DNA from: Allolobophora icterica
Lineage: Eukaryota; Annelida; Clitellata; Crassiclitellata; Lumbricidae
Reading direction: 5' to 3'
Length of the DNA: 64,000 bases
Assembly (NCBI GenBank): GCA_963556255.1
Contig: OY744605.1
Span: 69,522,693 to 69,586,692, forward strand
Made by a program: the position numbers and the translations under genes. Position 1 is the first letter of the stretch. The number at the start of each line of letters is the position of its first letter. The notes below the pieces were generated by a model that worked only from the letters and a program-made list of their open reading frames with translations, was not told the origin of the DNA and made no database searches. Shown here piece after piece: positions 53,067 through 63,221 of the stretch.

Positions 53067-53266
53067 NNNNNNNNNNNNNNNNNNNNNNNNNNNNNNNNNN
53101 NNNNNNNNNNNNNNNNNNNNNNNNNNNNNNNNNNNNNNNNNNNNNNNNNNNNNNNNNNNNNNNNNNNNNNNNNNNNNNNNNNNNNNNNNNNNNNNNNNNN
53201 NNNNNNNNNNNNNNNNNNNNNNNNNNNNNNNNNNNNNNNNNNNNNNNNNNNNNNNNNNNNNNNNNN
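53067..53266. other. assembly gap, 200 N
   Basis: Exactly 200 undetermined bases, a placeholder length, so the true gap size is unknown. The sequence on either side shows no gene. Confidence 0.99.
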
Positions 53267-53848
53267 AGAGAATATGAAAGAGAGTCCTTTTCAATTCGTA
53301 CCAATGATTACAGTAGAACGCTCCCGCATGGTTTCACTTGGACTTCTTTGGAATGAGCAATTGTAGGGAAATCTCAGTGTAAGGTTTTGCGTGATTCGTT
53401 GTTTTTCTTTTCGACACCCTTGCGATGGCTTGATCTAGATAAAGAGCAGACACTCGGAAGTCCTTTCTCTCTCGATCAGACGGTTCAGACCCAATGGTGC
53501 ACCACTGCACCCAGAGCGCTTTTGCAGGGAAAATTGAAACCGTCTCTAAAGACGGGGACTTTCATAGAGCCGTTTTCGTTGTATGATCTAATTCTAATCC
53601 ATTGGATTCCAGAACACAGTTACGAAAATCGCTCTATGGTATTCACTAGTGAAAGTGAAACCATAGACCAAAATAAGCGATGGCCCATAACGGTAATTCG
53701 TTAAAGGCAGCTCCTCTTCCTCCTCTCTCTAGAATCTTCCTTTGACATCATCTGGATAATCCCTCTGACACGAAGCTGCACTCGTGAATAAGCTGTCGCT
53801 CTGCGCTTAGCTATGTAGTATTTTTGTAGAAAATTTCAGTTTACGACT

Positions 53849-54091
53849 ACGATTATTTATTTATTTATTTATTCCGGATATTTCTATAGCGCCTCTCGAA
53901 GTCAACTACTACTCAGAGGCGCTCCCAACTACAGCATTTGACACTGTGCCGGAATTTTCACGCCGAAGCGCCACGAGCAATTGCGAGTGAAGGTCTTGCC
54001 CAAGGTCCGTACGCAGCGGCTAGAATGGGATTCGAACCTGCAACCCTCAGGTCACAAGGCGCCGAACTTACCACTGAGCCACCACGCCCCT
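53849..54091 (-). repeat. tRNA-derived SINE, near full length
   Basis: Read on the minus strand it starts GGGGCGTGGTGGCTCAGTGG. It has a box A (TGGCTCAGTGGTAAG, plus 54067-54081) and a box B (GGTTCGAATCC, plus 54028-54038). The body contains gcgtacggaccttgggcaag, then gaggcgctatagaaatatcc, and ends in an (ATAA)n tail (plus 53849-53872). A headless copy of the same SINE is the insertion target of the LTR retrotransposon at 28253-34599. Confidence 0.85.
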
Positions 54092-54633
54092 ACGATTACA
54101 ACTACGAAGCCATCGCAGATCTATTATAACCAATAGTAAGTGAAACGAAGAGTCCTGCGAGTTACGCACAGTTAAGGCTGGAACAGAGAACAGGAACTGT
54201 CAGCTCTTGAATGGCATTCAAGTCCAAACTTAAGACTTGTCTCTTTCAACTTACTTACCCACAGCAACCTGACTTTCTGGTCCCCCCCCCTCCACCCAAC
54301 CCATCGGATTTCGATTGGAACCCTTCTTCAACGGATTAAACATTTTGAATCTGGTTTCACTTGAAGTGACCATCGATCTATATAGAAGCCAGTTGGCCTA
54401 TAGTAATAGACTGGACAAGACTATTAGACCATATTACACTAGATTAGATTAGATTAGACTGATCTGGTTGGATTGGATTATCTATAGATTAGACTGAATT
54501 CAATTATATACGTCAAACCTCAGGAACACGGATATATATGTAGCAGTTCATGTATAGAGACCTATGTAGGCCTACAGTATTGTCACCTTAATTCTAGTTA
54601 TATATAATGTATATATACATATGTAATATATAT

Positions 54634-54668
<35 letters not shown>

Positions 54669-54838
54669 AGGGGATCGATTTATGGATATCGATTCCTCAT
54701 CATGCTGAGCCAGAATACTAGGTTTCTATATATGGCAATCGACTCCAGTTATCGTTTCTACGTAGAGATGCCAATCAATATTGGTTAGAGCTGATCTATC
54801 CACTAGCAAACAGTTATGCCATTGTCAGGGTTCAAATT
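54092..54838. other. unassigned AT-rich stretch
   Basis: Contains a TA microsatellite (about 54595-54668) and short tagatta repeats near 54430-54490. No gene recognised. Confidence 0.4.
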
Positions 54839-55273
<435 letters not shown>

Positions 55274-55587
55274 CGTATGTATATAGGCCTATGCTTCTAT
55301 TGCTTCTATTCGTATGTTATTGGCGTTTCAACGTCAACTGAACGATTAGAAGTCAACACTGTCGGGGCGTCTCCAAGGCACTTCCACTTCGTCCCGCACA
55401 CTCCATCAAATAAAGCGTAAGCCCCGTACAAGGAAAACATGATATACAATATATATATATATATATATATATGCATATATATAACATATACATAGATATT
55501 TATTTATGTGCCTATATACCTACATACATACGCACAAATGTGCATATATATATATATATATATTACATGTGTATGTGAATGTATATA

Positions 55588-56199
55588 CAGGGTGGCGCAG
55601 CAAAAGTGGGACCACCTCATGAAATCTTGTGCAATATATATCAAATTATGTTTTGGGCGTTTTTGTAACTGAAAAATATCCTTACTCACTAACTCAACGT
55701 ATGACGTCACTATTTCGTGAACTTCCGGTCGCCATCTTCATAGTTTATGCCATTTGTACGGAGCTCCTTCGCACATGGCAAGAATAACGATCTACTTCCT
55801 TCTTCGGGAGAATGTCACCTTCATAGAACCAGACATGTGGCCCCCAAATAGCCCGGACCTAAACCCTATAGATTATGCTATTTGGGGTGCTCTTCAACAA
55901 AAAAGTCTATACCTTCGTCGTAAATTTGAAACAATAGATCAGTTGAAACTGGCCATTGTTGAAGAGTGGCAAAAACTCTCTCAGCGGTTTATAAACAGAA
56001 GCATTGACCAGTGGCGCAGACGTTTAGAAAGACTGTTGAGAACCGAGGAGGACACATTGAATAATTTGATTTCTGATTTTGTATAAATTATCTTTTGGCA
56101 TTGGCAACAATTTACTTGTTTTTCTTAGAAGAAAAACTTACACAGAAATTTATTACTTGATATTATACTAGGCGGTCCCACTTTCTTTGCGCCACCCTG
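55588..56199 (+). mobile_element. mariner-like element, internally deleted, probable DD37D
   Basis: The left end CAGGGTGGCGCAGCAAAAG and the right end CTTTGCGCCACCCTG are inverted repeats flanked by TA. A frame at 55757-56086 encodes the transposase C-terminus: YGAPSHMARITIYFLL, then WPPNSPDLNPIDYAIWGALQ, then RFINRSIDQWRRRLERLL, ending at TAA. The third catalytic Asp is in NPIDY. The second lies at the GAPSH motif, where the expected QDGAP reads LYGAP, so the catalytic Asp is lost. Counting from that site gives 37 intervening residues, as in the DD37D (maT-type) group. The N-terminal two thirds are deleted. Confidence 0.85.
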
Positions 56200-56790
56200 T
56201 ATACACGTAATTTAGATGCTGCTGCACAGAGGTCGTGTTAAGCTCTTTCTAGTCTTTGTAGACACTGTCATGGCTTCTTGATTTCGTCTACTTCGTCGCA
56301 ATCCTCTTTCTCCGCCTGCTCGTCCTCCTCCGTCCTTCCGTTCTTCTTCTCTTCTTCCTTCCTCTCTCTCTTCCTCCCTGACCTCCTTCCTTGCCTTCTA
56401 CCTTCCTTTCTCCCCGTTCCTAAGCTTCTTTCTCAATCGCCTATTTTTCTTTTTCTCTCTCCTCTGTATCTTACATCCTCGTGAAAAGTCACATCGGGTT
56501 CCATTCTTTGCCAGTTTAAATCTTCCTTTCTCAATTTCTTCTTCTTTAAAAATTCCGATTCCCTTCCTCTTCCTCTTCTTCCTCAACGTTGTTCAATCCT
56601 CCCAGTCTTCCTAATTTTCTTTCATCCTCCTCCTTGTCTCCATTTTCATCCTCCATAATCCTCCTCCAAGCACTATCCTGAATTTTTCCTTCTTCACCGC
56701 CTTACCCGAATGAGGCGGTCTCATTCGCTCCGCTCCATCTCTCTTCGGAACGACAGGACAAGATGGGATGTCATCGTCAGTCTTCTGTCC

Positions 56791-56824
<34 letters not shown>

Positions 56825-57411
56825 TGCAGCTTCCTTCCTCCCTTCTGCCTCTCTCCTTCCATCACTCATGGGTTAAGTGCAAAGAGCAACAGAAACCATC
56901 CAGAGCTTCAGTAGTTTTTACTGCGATGTATGTATTTGTGAGCGTGTGTATTTGATATATTATTAAACACCATCTCAACAGCTGTATGCATGGTACATGA
57001 AAGCCATATTTGTACTATGATGTAATGTTACAAATAATTTATCTAGCGCCTTTTGAAGAACACCAAAAGCGCTGCGAGTATCAGGGAGTAGTGATCAGCG
57101 ACCAAGCTGACTCATTACTGGAGCACGTAGCTCACTGATGTCTACTCGCGCAGTGCCAACAATCGAGGACTGTCCAAACAGGAGGATCTTGAATCCCAAT
57201 CCGTTCCCAAATGGGAAGCCAGTGCAACATGTTTCGCATATATTCAGATATAAGTCAGTATTTTTGCGGACTGGGCACCACTCGGCTGGCACAGCCGAGG
57301 ACCGAACCATAGGATCACGGTAGCGTTGAATCAAAGGTTACGTTAGATGACGAAACTGATAGAAGCAGGTTCGGCAAAGCGAATTCACGTGCATACCTAT
57401 TACATACATAC
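56200..57411. other. unassigned stretch, pyrimidine-rich
   Basis: 56280-56870 is C/T-rich with a short (CAG)n at 56792-56823. The word aataatttatctagcgcctttt (split: aataatttat, ctagcgcctttt) at 57036 marks a LINE/SINE tail fragment. No gene recognised. Confidence 0.4.
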
Positions 57412-57562
57412 ATTCATACATACATACATACATGCATACATATATATATACATACATACATACATACATACATACATACATACATACATACATACATACA
57501 TACATACATACATACATACATACATACATGCATACATACATGCATACATACATACATACATA

Positions 57563-57593
<31 letters not shown>

Positions 57594-57779
57594 CATACAT
57601 ACATACATACATACATACATACATACATACATACATACATACATACATACATACATACATACATACATACATACATACATACATACATACATACATACAT
57701 ACATACATACATACATACATACATACATACATACATACATACATACATACATACATACATACATACATACATACATACA

Positions 57780-57810
<31 letters not shown>

Positions 57811-57998
57811 TACATACATACATACGTACAATCATACATGCATACATACATACATACATACATACATACATACATACATACATACATACATACATACATA
57901 CATACATACATACATACATACATACATACATACATACATACATACATACATACATACATACATACATACATACATACATACATACATACATACATACA

Positions 57999-58029
<31 letters not shown>

Positions 58030-58153
58030 TACATACATACATACGTACAATCATACATGCATACATACATACATACATACATACATACATACATACATAC
58101 ATACATACATACATACATACATACATACATACATACATACATACATACATACA

Positions 58154-58184
<31 letters not shown>

Positions 58185-58393
58185 TACATACATACATACG
58201 TACAATCATACATGCATACATACATACATACATACATACATACATACATACATACATACATACATACATACATACATACATACATACATACATACATACA
58301 TACATACATACATACATACATACATACATACATACATACATACATACATACATACATACATACATACATACATACATACATACATACATACAT
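57412..58393. repeat. (CATA)n array, nearly 1 kb, with higher-order repeats
   Basis: CATA repeats with a shared variant block (tattacatacatacatacg then tacaatcatacatgcatac) at about 57808, 58027 and 58182. Spacings of about 219 and 155 bp indicate tandem duplication of long segments. The array stops abruptly at the virus-like element. Confidence 0.95.
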
Positions 58394-58854
58394 AGTAGGG
58401 GGGTAACACGGGGTTGAAATCATGCGCTACAAAAGCTACTTGATATAAAAGACTGCCTCTACAGAAAAAGGGTCCACAGAGGCCTACAGGACCCACTGAC
58501 CCTTATCACAGATCGCTTTCCAAGCAATGTCTGTGGCTATCGTGGCTTAGAAGTCTTTTGAATCATGGTGTTAAGTGGATCTTTGAAATCAGGCTGAATA
58601 GAAGTCCTTTGATATAAAGACCGTCTCTAAGCCAATTCGGCCAAAGCCAAAAAATAAGGATCATGGATTGCCTTAACACATCAAACCGCAAGAGTGTCGT
58701 TTGCTGCCGGCCGAGACCCTCCCACGAGGCCGGCTCAAACGCAAATGAAACTCATTTGCGAGTGTAATAGTAAAAATTATAGCCCACTAATCGTATGGTG
58801 GTGGTGCGCTAGGAATAACAGACTCACTACTCCAACCACCTACGATGAAAACTT
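58394..58854. other. non-coding terminal region of the virus-like element
   Basis: 460 bp between the CATA array and the last gene, without a recognised frame. It contains the inverted words ggccgagaccctcc / gaggccggc (58708-58735). If this is a Polinton, much of it should be the terminal inverted repeat. Confidence 0.5.
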
Positions 58855-59460
58855 TTATTTTGAGGTTCGCGGGCAAGACCCAGCGCTGGTTAGTTTCTTG
58901 ATTAGTTCTGCCACCATCTGGTCTTTGCTTTGACTCGGCAACTCTTTTTTTCCATTCTTGCTTTGTATATCACGTTTCATCGTTCTATATTTCTCCTCCT
59001 CTCCCAGAATAAGCTTATACTCTTCATCGCTAATAGCCGTGTCCTCCAACGCCTTAGAAATGTGGTCATGAACAGTGTTTAGCTTACTTTCCGCCAAAAT
59101 ACAAATTTCGTCATGTTTTGAAGCTTTAGCAACAAAACTTCTACTAATAACATTTCCAATAATATCCAGAAAACTGGTCGCTATGGCTAAACTCTCCAGA
59201 ACAATACCAGGAATAAAACCAATACCAGTGGCTAACATAGCTGCCCCACCCACCCCAGTTCCAAGACTCACCATAGCAAGGCCGGCCGAGGCCCCATTAG
59301 CCACATCTACAACCCTCTTATACTTTTTGCACAGTTGTCCTCGACTTATCGCCTCAGACCTCAGGAATGCTTCTATTTCGCCAATCTTCTGCAGACGAAA
59401 TGTTTGGGACGTTGTGCCTGACAAAATTGTTGACTCCGTAAGCGTTGGGTACAAAGACAT
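58855..59460 (-). CDS. 201-aa membrane-active-like protein of the virus-like element
   Basis: Starts at ATG 59458-59460 (MSLYPTLTEST). Residues about 50-105 are a Gly/Ala-rich hydrophobic segment (ASAGLAMVSLGTGVGGAAML, then GFIPGIVLESLAIATSFLDI), like a pair of membrane helices or a glycine zipper. The C-terminal half is charged and helical (ILAESKLNTVHDHISKALED, then ISDEEYKLILGEEEKY). The layout would fit a virion membrane or entry-related protein, but that is inference. Similar proteins next to adenain-type proteases are, from memory, found in other invertebrate genomes, so it may belong to the conserved set. No enzymatic motif is seen. It is separated from the next gene by 5 bp. It lies nearest the element's end. 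Confidence 0.75.
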   Translation of the reverse strand: MSLYPTLTESTILSGTTSQTFRLQKIGEIEAFLRSEAISRGQLCKKYKRVVDVANGASAGLAMVSLGTGVGGAAMLATGIGFIPGIVLESLAIATSFLDIIGNVISRSFVAKASKHDEICILAESKLNTVHDHISKALEDTAISDEEYKLILGEEEKYRTMKRDIQSKNGKKELPSQSKDQMVAELIKKLTSAGSCPRTSK

Positions 59461-59465
59461 GGTTT

Positions 59466-60020
59466 TTATAGTTGCTCTATCAGTAACGTTATGTTTAAGT
59501 CGATAGATGAAGTACTTTCAATGCCTCTCTTTTTGCCTTCAATTCTAAAACTCGTTTGTCCTGGAATGAATATTGCCCTAGCTACATCAAATTGCCCACT
59601 TGAAATATCGACTGTACGATCGATGCTACCACCAGCAGCTGCCGGTGCTATAACGCGAACTGTTGCATCACCGGTACTAACACCAAACATTGTAAGCCTC
59701 CAGAATCCGCGGTCTAAAGAGACGGCCTCATTGGAAGTTTGTAGCGTTATACATGGATATCTCGCAGCAATCAACGGAAGACTTTGCCATGAACTTAGAG
59801 TCACAGTTTTGGCCGCCGTATAGATATCGCGGCTGTGGTAATCGTCAGATACGAAGTCGATGTGTTGTTGAGGCACCGCGGTCAATAGCTCTGCGGTGGG
59901 CTTCGGGATGTCGTACCCCCAGTGGCCTACATCACCTAGACTGTCTATGCTGTATTTGCACATGTCTATTTCTCCGTGTTGTCGGAGATACCCCCGTATC
60001 TTGTAGTGTGAGTCGGCCAT
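59466..60020 (-). CDS. 184-aa beta-rich protein of the virus-like element, function unknown
   Basis: Starts at ATG 60018-60020 (MADSHYKIRGYLRQ). I do not recognise the family. The sequence is rich in alternating hydrophobic and polar residues in the C-terminal two thirds (FWRLTMFGVSTGDATVRVIA, then QFDVARAIFIPGQTSFRIEG, ending LNITLLIEQL), as in small beta-sandwich or jelly-roll proteins. No signal peptide and no membrane segment. A minor capsid or penton-like part is possible given its neighbours, but nothing in the sequence proves it. It starts 9 bp after the fibre-like gene ends, so the genes are probably co-expressed or nearly overlapping in their signals. Confidence 0.7.
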   Translation of the reverse strand: MADSHYKIRGYLRQHGEIDMCKYSIDSLGDVGHWGYDIPKPTAELLTAVPQQHIDFVSDDYHSRDIYTAAKTVTLSSWQSLPLIAARYPCITLQTSNEAVSLDRGFWRLTMFGVSTGDATVRVIAPAAAGGSIDRTVDISSGQFDVARAIFIPGQTSFRIEGKKRGIESTSSIDLNITLLIEQL

Positions 60021-60029
60021 TATTAAGTC

Positions 60030-62192
60030 TTATGTTTCCCCGTGTCTAAAATATGTATAGATCTGGAAGTGTGATATTCCAAAAGTACCTTGTGTTGGGC
60101 TGGTGGCCAAGACCACCAGCATGAATTTTTTGTGTACTGTGTCACAAGTGAAGGTGAACTCTTGTGCAGAATTAGTCAAAGCGACAGTGGAGGAAATGAG
60201 AGCAGGGACTCTCTGTGAATCGGTGGTTGGAACCCCATAAAACTTCCAGGACGTGATACGCGGAGCAGTAGGACTAGATCCCCCGGCCAGACTAACCTTC
60301 CATATTCGCACAGGCGTCGGGCATTCAATCATTAAAAAAGTCCCGGTAACTCGATCCCCAATCTGGGTTCTCGATGTGGACGCCGTCTTCCACTCACCTC
60401 TCACACCCGAGTTGAATGCCATATGGGGCGGGTTAGTGGGTAAAGATTCGTTGGCTGAGGCAATAAAACCCGTTTCGGAAACGTTTCTGGATAGGGGCGG
60501 AATATGACCGCTGTAGTTGAGAATCTTGATATTCTGCGCGTATCGCCTTTCATTAGCTATCTCACTGTCTACATACCGCTTGTTAGTCAGGTACCATGGT
60601 CCCGAGGGCGGCGTTTCATTATTCGTAGTGGCGTTGGTGATCAGCTGCGTCACTTGTTTCAAACTCGCAGCGTCGCTATCGGATCCTGGAATTTCTGTTG
60701 GGAGCCCAGTCACTCTTTTACCACCCATAGCCAGATCACCGGTCATGGTACTGCCGGATTTTAGCACGCAGGCGTTCCTAACGATAATATCTTGCTCGTT
60801 GGCATATCTCTTAGCGGCGTCAGCTTTCTGGTCCGCATAGAGTCTAACGGAAGCTCCAATTTCAGCGTTTTTCACGTCAACGTATCGTTTATTTGTCACA
60901 TGCAACGGTTCTGTTGGTACTCTATCACTCTTTGTCATGTTGTCGGCGATCAGCTTCGATACTTGTGCCATACTCGACGCGTCGCTTTCGGACGTTGCTG
61001 CGCTCGTAGGGAGCCCAGTAACTCTATTACCACCCATGGTTAAATCACCCGTCATTGCGTCGCCAGCTTTAAGCACGCATGCGCTCCTAACGATAACATC
61101 TTGCTCGTTGGCGTACGTCTTAGCAGCTTCAGCTTTCTGGTCCGCATAGAGTCTAACTGAAGCTCCAATCTCAGCGTTTTTCGCGTCCACATACCGTTTG
61201 TTAGTCAAGTACTTTGGTCCAGCCGGCGCCGTATCATTATTCTTAGTGGCGTTACTGATCAGCTGCGTCACCTGTTTCAAACTCGCGGCGTCGCTATCGG
61301 ATCCTGGAATTTCTGTTGGCAGCCCAGTCACTCTTTTGCCACCCATGGTCAAATCACCAGTCATAGAATCGCCGCTTTTGAGCACATGCCCGCCTCTTAC
61401 GATAGCATGCTTCTCGTCCACATATCTTCTAGCGGTGGTGACCTTCTCATCCACGTACTGTCTGTAAGAAGCGTCGCGGGAATCTACATACCGCTTATTC
61501 ACCACATGCAACGACTCCGTTGGTACTCTATCGAGTTTTACTAGAGCGCCAGCGACCGCTGTTGACACTTGTTTCCAACTCGCTGCGTCGCTATCGGATC
61601 CTGAAATTTCTGTTGGGAGCCCAGTAACTCGGTGGCCACCCATAACTAAACTTCCAGTCATTACGCCGCCTGATTTGAGCACGCACGCATTCCTGACGAT
61701 AACATCTTGCTCGTTAACATAACTTTTAACAATAAGGTCCTTGTCATCTGCATACCGCCTAACAGAATCTCTCAGCCCCGCATTCTTCTCGTCCGTGTAC
61801 TGCCTGGCATCGATAAGTTTTTGGTCTGCATGATTTTCGGCCGCGGTCGCCTTCTGGTCCGCGTATCGTACCACTTGTGCCCAACTCGCAGCGTCGCTAT
61901 CGGACGTTGCTGTGTCTGTGGGCAGCCCAGTAACTTTGTGACCACCCATTTTTAGAACGCCAGACATCGTTCCACCGGTGATTTGTAAGTTGTCCTGATC
62001 TATGATGTCTGCATAAGCCTTTGTCGCGGCGTCTGTTTCCATCGTGGGCGTTCCCACGTTTGTCAGCCGAAAACCTCCAGCCGACAGAATTCCCATCATG
62101 GTATCACCCGCTTTGTGGACGAGCCCAGCGGCGCTTATCTGCCCCCCTCCCACCCCACCTCCACCGTCTCTTCCAAATTTATCAACCGGCAT
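60030..62192 (-). CDS. fibre-like protein with six repeats and a C-terminal beta domain
   Basis: About 720 residues from ATG 62190-62192 (MPVDKFGRDGGGG). The frame is open four codons further, but TTG is not a likely start. Six units contain a motif such as SGDSMTGDLTMGGKRVTGLP followed by SDSDAAS, K/AQV and, later, KRYVD, with helical ADQKA and NEQD linkers. The same MTGxLxMGGxRVTGLP...DAA..KYVD pattern is well known in trimeric phage tail fibres. The last 170 residues (RIWKVSLAGGSSPTAPRITS, then WKFYGVPTTDSQRVPALIS, ending FQIYTYFRHGET) resemble a discoidin/galactose-binding beta sandwich. By inference it is a trimeric attachment fibre with a receptor-binding tip. It lies between the protease and two small genes; no stop or frameshift interrupts it. 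Confidence 0.85.
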   Translation of the reverse strand: MPVDKFGRDGGGGVGGGQISAAGLVHKAGDTMMGILSAGGFRLTNVGTPTMETDAATKAYADIIDQDNLQITGGTMSGVLKMGGHKVTGLPTDTATSDSDAASWAQVVRYADQKATAAENHADQKLIDARQYTDEKNAGLRDSVRRYADDKDLIVKSYVNEQDVIVRNACVLKSGGVMTGSLVMGGHRVTGLPTEISGSDSDAASWKQVSTAVAGALVKLDRVPTESLHVVNKRYVDSRDASYRQYVDEKVTTARRYVDEKHAIVRGGHVLKSGDSMTGDLTMGGKRVTGLPTEIPGSDSDAASLKQVTQLISNATKNNDTAPAGPKYLTNKRYVDAKNAEIGASVRLYADQKAEAAKTYANEQDVIVRSACVLKAGDAMTGDLTMGGNRVTGLPTSAATSESDASSMAQVSKLIADNMTKSDRVPTEPLHVTNKRYVDVKNAEIGASVRLYADQKADAAKRYANEQDIIVRNACVLKSGSTMTGDLAMGGKRVTGLPTEIPGSDSDAASLKQVTQLITNATTNNETPPSGPWYLTNKRYVDSEIANERRYAQNIKILNYSGHIPPLSRNVSETGFIASANESLPTNPPHMAFNSGVRGEWKTASTSRTQIGDRVTGTFLMIECPTPVRIWKVSLAGGSSPTAPRITSWKFYGVPTTDSQRVPALISSTVALTNSAQEFTFTCDTVHKKFMLVVLATSPTQGTFGISHFQIYTYFRHGET

Positions 62193-62219
62193 TTTTATAT
62201 ACAAAAAGGTGACGGAAGT

Positions 62220-63164
62220 CTAACATAGGTCAAGAATGAAAGCTTCAAAATTCTTTCCAGCAGTGAGCTCTCTTAGCACGGTCAGGCAGAGATGACCACA
62301 GACCACATCATCGGGACCCTGCAGCTGGAACGTCTGTGTTCTTATGGAACGGTTTAAATATCGAGAGATTTCGGTAGGCGGATCCAGCCCATAACTGTCA
62401 AAATAGACTGCTGTAGGTCCATCTATCCAATAGGCGACCCAGTGAGTACCATCGCCGGAACCGGAATCTAAATTAACAACTCCACACTCCTTCTCACGAG
62501 CCACGGCGGGCAGACCATCTCGCATGAAAACACCGCGGAAATGCGGCAGCGCTCCGGCAACTTTCTCTATATCGAAGTTGCTCAGCGGTTTTAGTTTTTT
62601 TTGTCCGATGTACAGGCCGGATCCTTTACACATTGAACAGCAACCACCATAAGTCTGGCGCCCGAGATATAAACCGGTCCCGCGGACCTGAGCTTCGAGT
62701 TCGCGATTGTGACGCGCGGCCTCTGCTAAAGCCGCGTCGTCGATCCGTTTTTTCTCGGCTTGGGCCGCATCGCTGGCCTGTTTCTTGCGCAGAGCCTCTG
62801 CATCGCTGGCCTGTTTGTTGTGCACGGCCTTTGCCACCTCGGCGGCCCCTCCAGCCGCGGCACCCACCGCGGTTAACCCGCCAAAAATCAGCGGGAGGAG
62901 AGCCAGTAGTGGAAGAAATCCGCCCGATTTTGTCATCTTTTTCAGTTGCGTTTTGGTGAATCTCAGCTCCATGCCAACGCCTTCCGAAATCTTCCTCACG
63001 ATTCGGGCGGCTTGAACTTTTGTCAGCGCGAGCTTATCGTCTCCACGAAGCTGGCCATGAGCGAGTCGGATCGTGGCACCAGTGCCGGCTCGCGCAGCTC
63101 TAGCTAATGTTTGCTTTTGCCCGTCGGTCAGTGAAAGGCCGAACGCAACGTATTCAGTTTTCAT
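62220..63164 (-). CDS. adenovirus-type cysteine protease with N-terminal hydrophobic capsid-like region
   Basis: 314 residues from ATG 63162-63164 (MKTEYVAFGLSLTDGQ). The C-terminal 140 residues are an adenain-like (C5, ULP1-fold) protease that in adenoviruses and Polintons matures virion proteins. GTHWVAYW carries the catalytic His (about 240), VYFDSYGLD the acidic partner (about 256), and QGPDDVVCGHLC the oxyanion Gln (about 282) and nucleophile Cys (about 289). The Gln-Cys spacing of seven equals that of human adenovirus protease. The N-terminal part has KLALTKVQAARI repeats, a basic segment (TKTQLKKMTKSGG), a hydrophobic stretch FLPLLALLPLIFGGLTAVGA, and a Lys/Ala/Asp-rich helix. That layout is like small virion proteins of such elements, so this may be a fusion of a minor capsid or core peptide with its protease. 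All catalytic residues are intact. Confidence 0.88.
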   Translation of the reverse strand: MKTEYVAFGLSLTDGQKQTLARAARAGTGATIRLAHGQLRGDDKLALTKVQAARIVRKISEGVGMELRFTKTQLKKMTKSGGFLPLLALLPLIFGGLTAVGAAAGGAAEVAKAVHNKQASDAEALRKKQASDAAQAEKKRIDDAALAEAARHNRELEAQVRGTGLYLGRQTYGGCCSMCKGSGLYIGQKKLKPLSNFDIEKVAGALPHFRGVFMRDGLPAVAREKECGVVNLDSGSGDGTHWVAYWIDGPTAVYFDSYGLDPPTEISRYLNRSIRTQTFQLQGPDDVVCGHLCLTVLRELTAGKNFEAFILDLC

Positions 63165-63221
63165 TTTTGGAAAAAATATATCTAAAAGAGGGCCTTGTAT
63201 CTAAATGTGAAAAACCGATTT

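Noticed and set aside
54028..54091. Functional tRNA gene suggested by A and B boxes
   Set aside because: The segment is joined to a SINE body and tail, and no full cloverleaf with acceptor stem is apparent.
56710..56955. Poly-Gln frame at the CAG repeat
   Set aside because: Short frame around a simple repeat in pyrimidine-rich DNA; nothing else supports a gene.
57412..58393. CRISPR-like regular spacing of a variant block in the CATA array
   Set aside because: The repeats are simple tetranucleotides without distinct spacers, in a eukaryotic genome; spacing is irregular (219 and 155 bp).
57347..58417. 356-codon frame of HTYI repeats and opposing MYVC frames
   Set aside because: Translation of the CATA array in all frames; not a gene.
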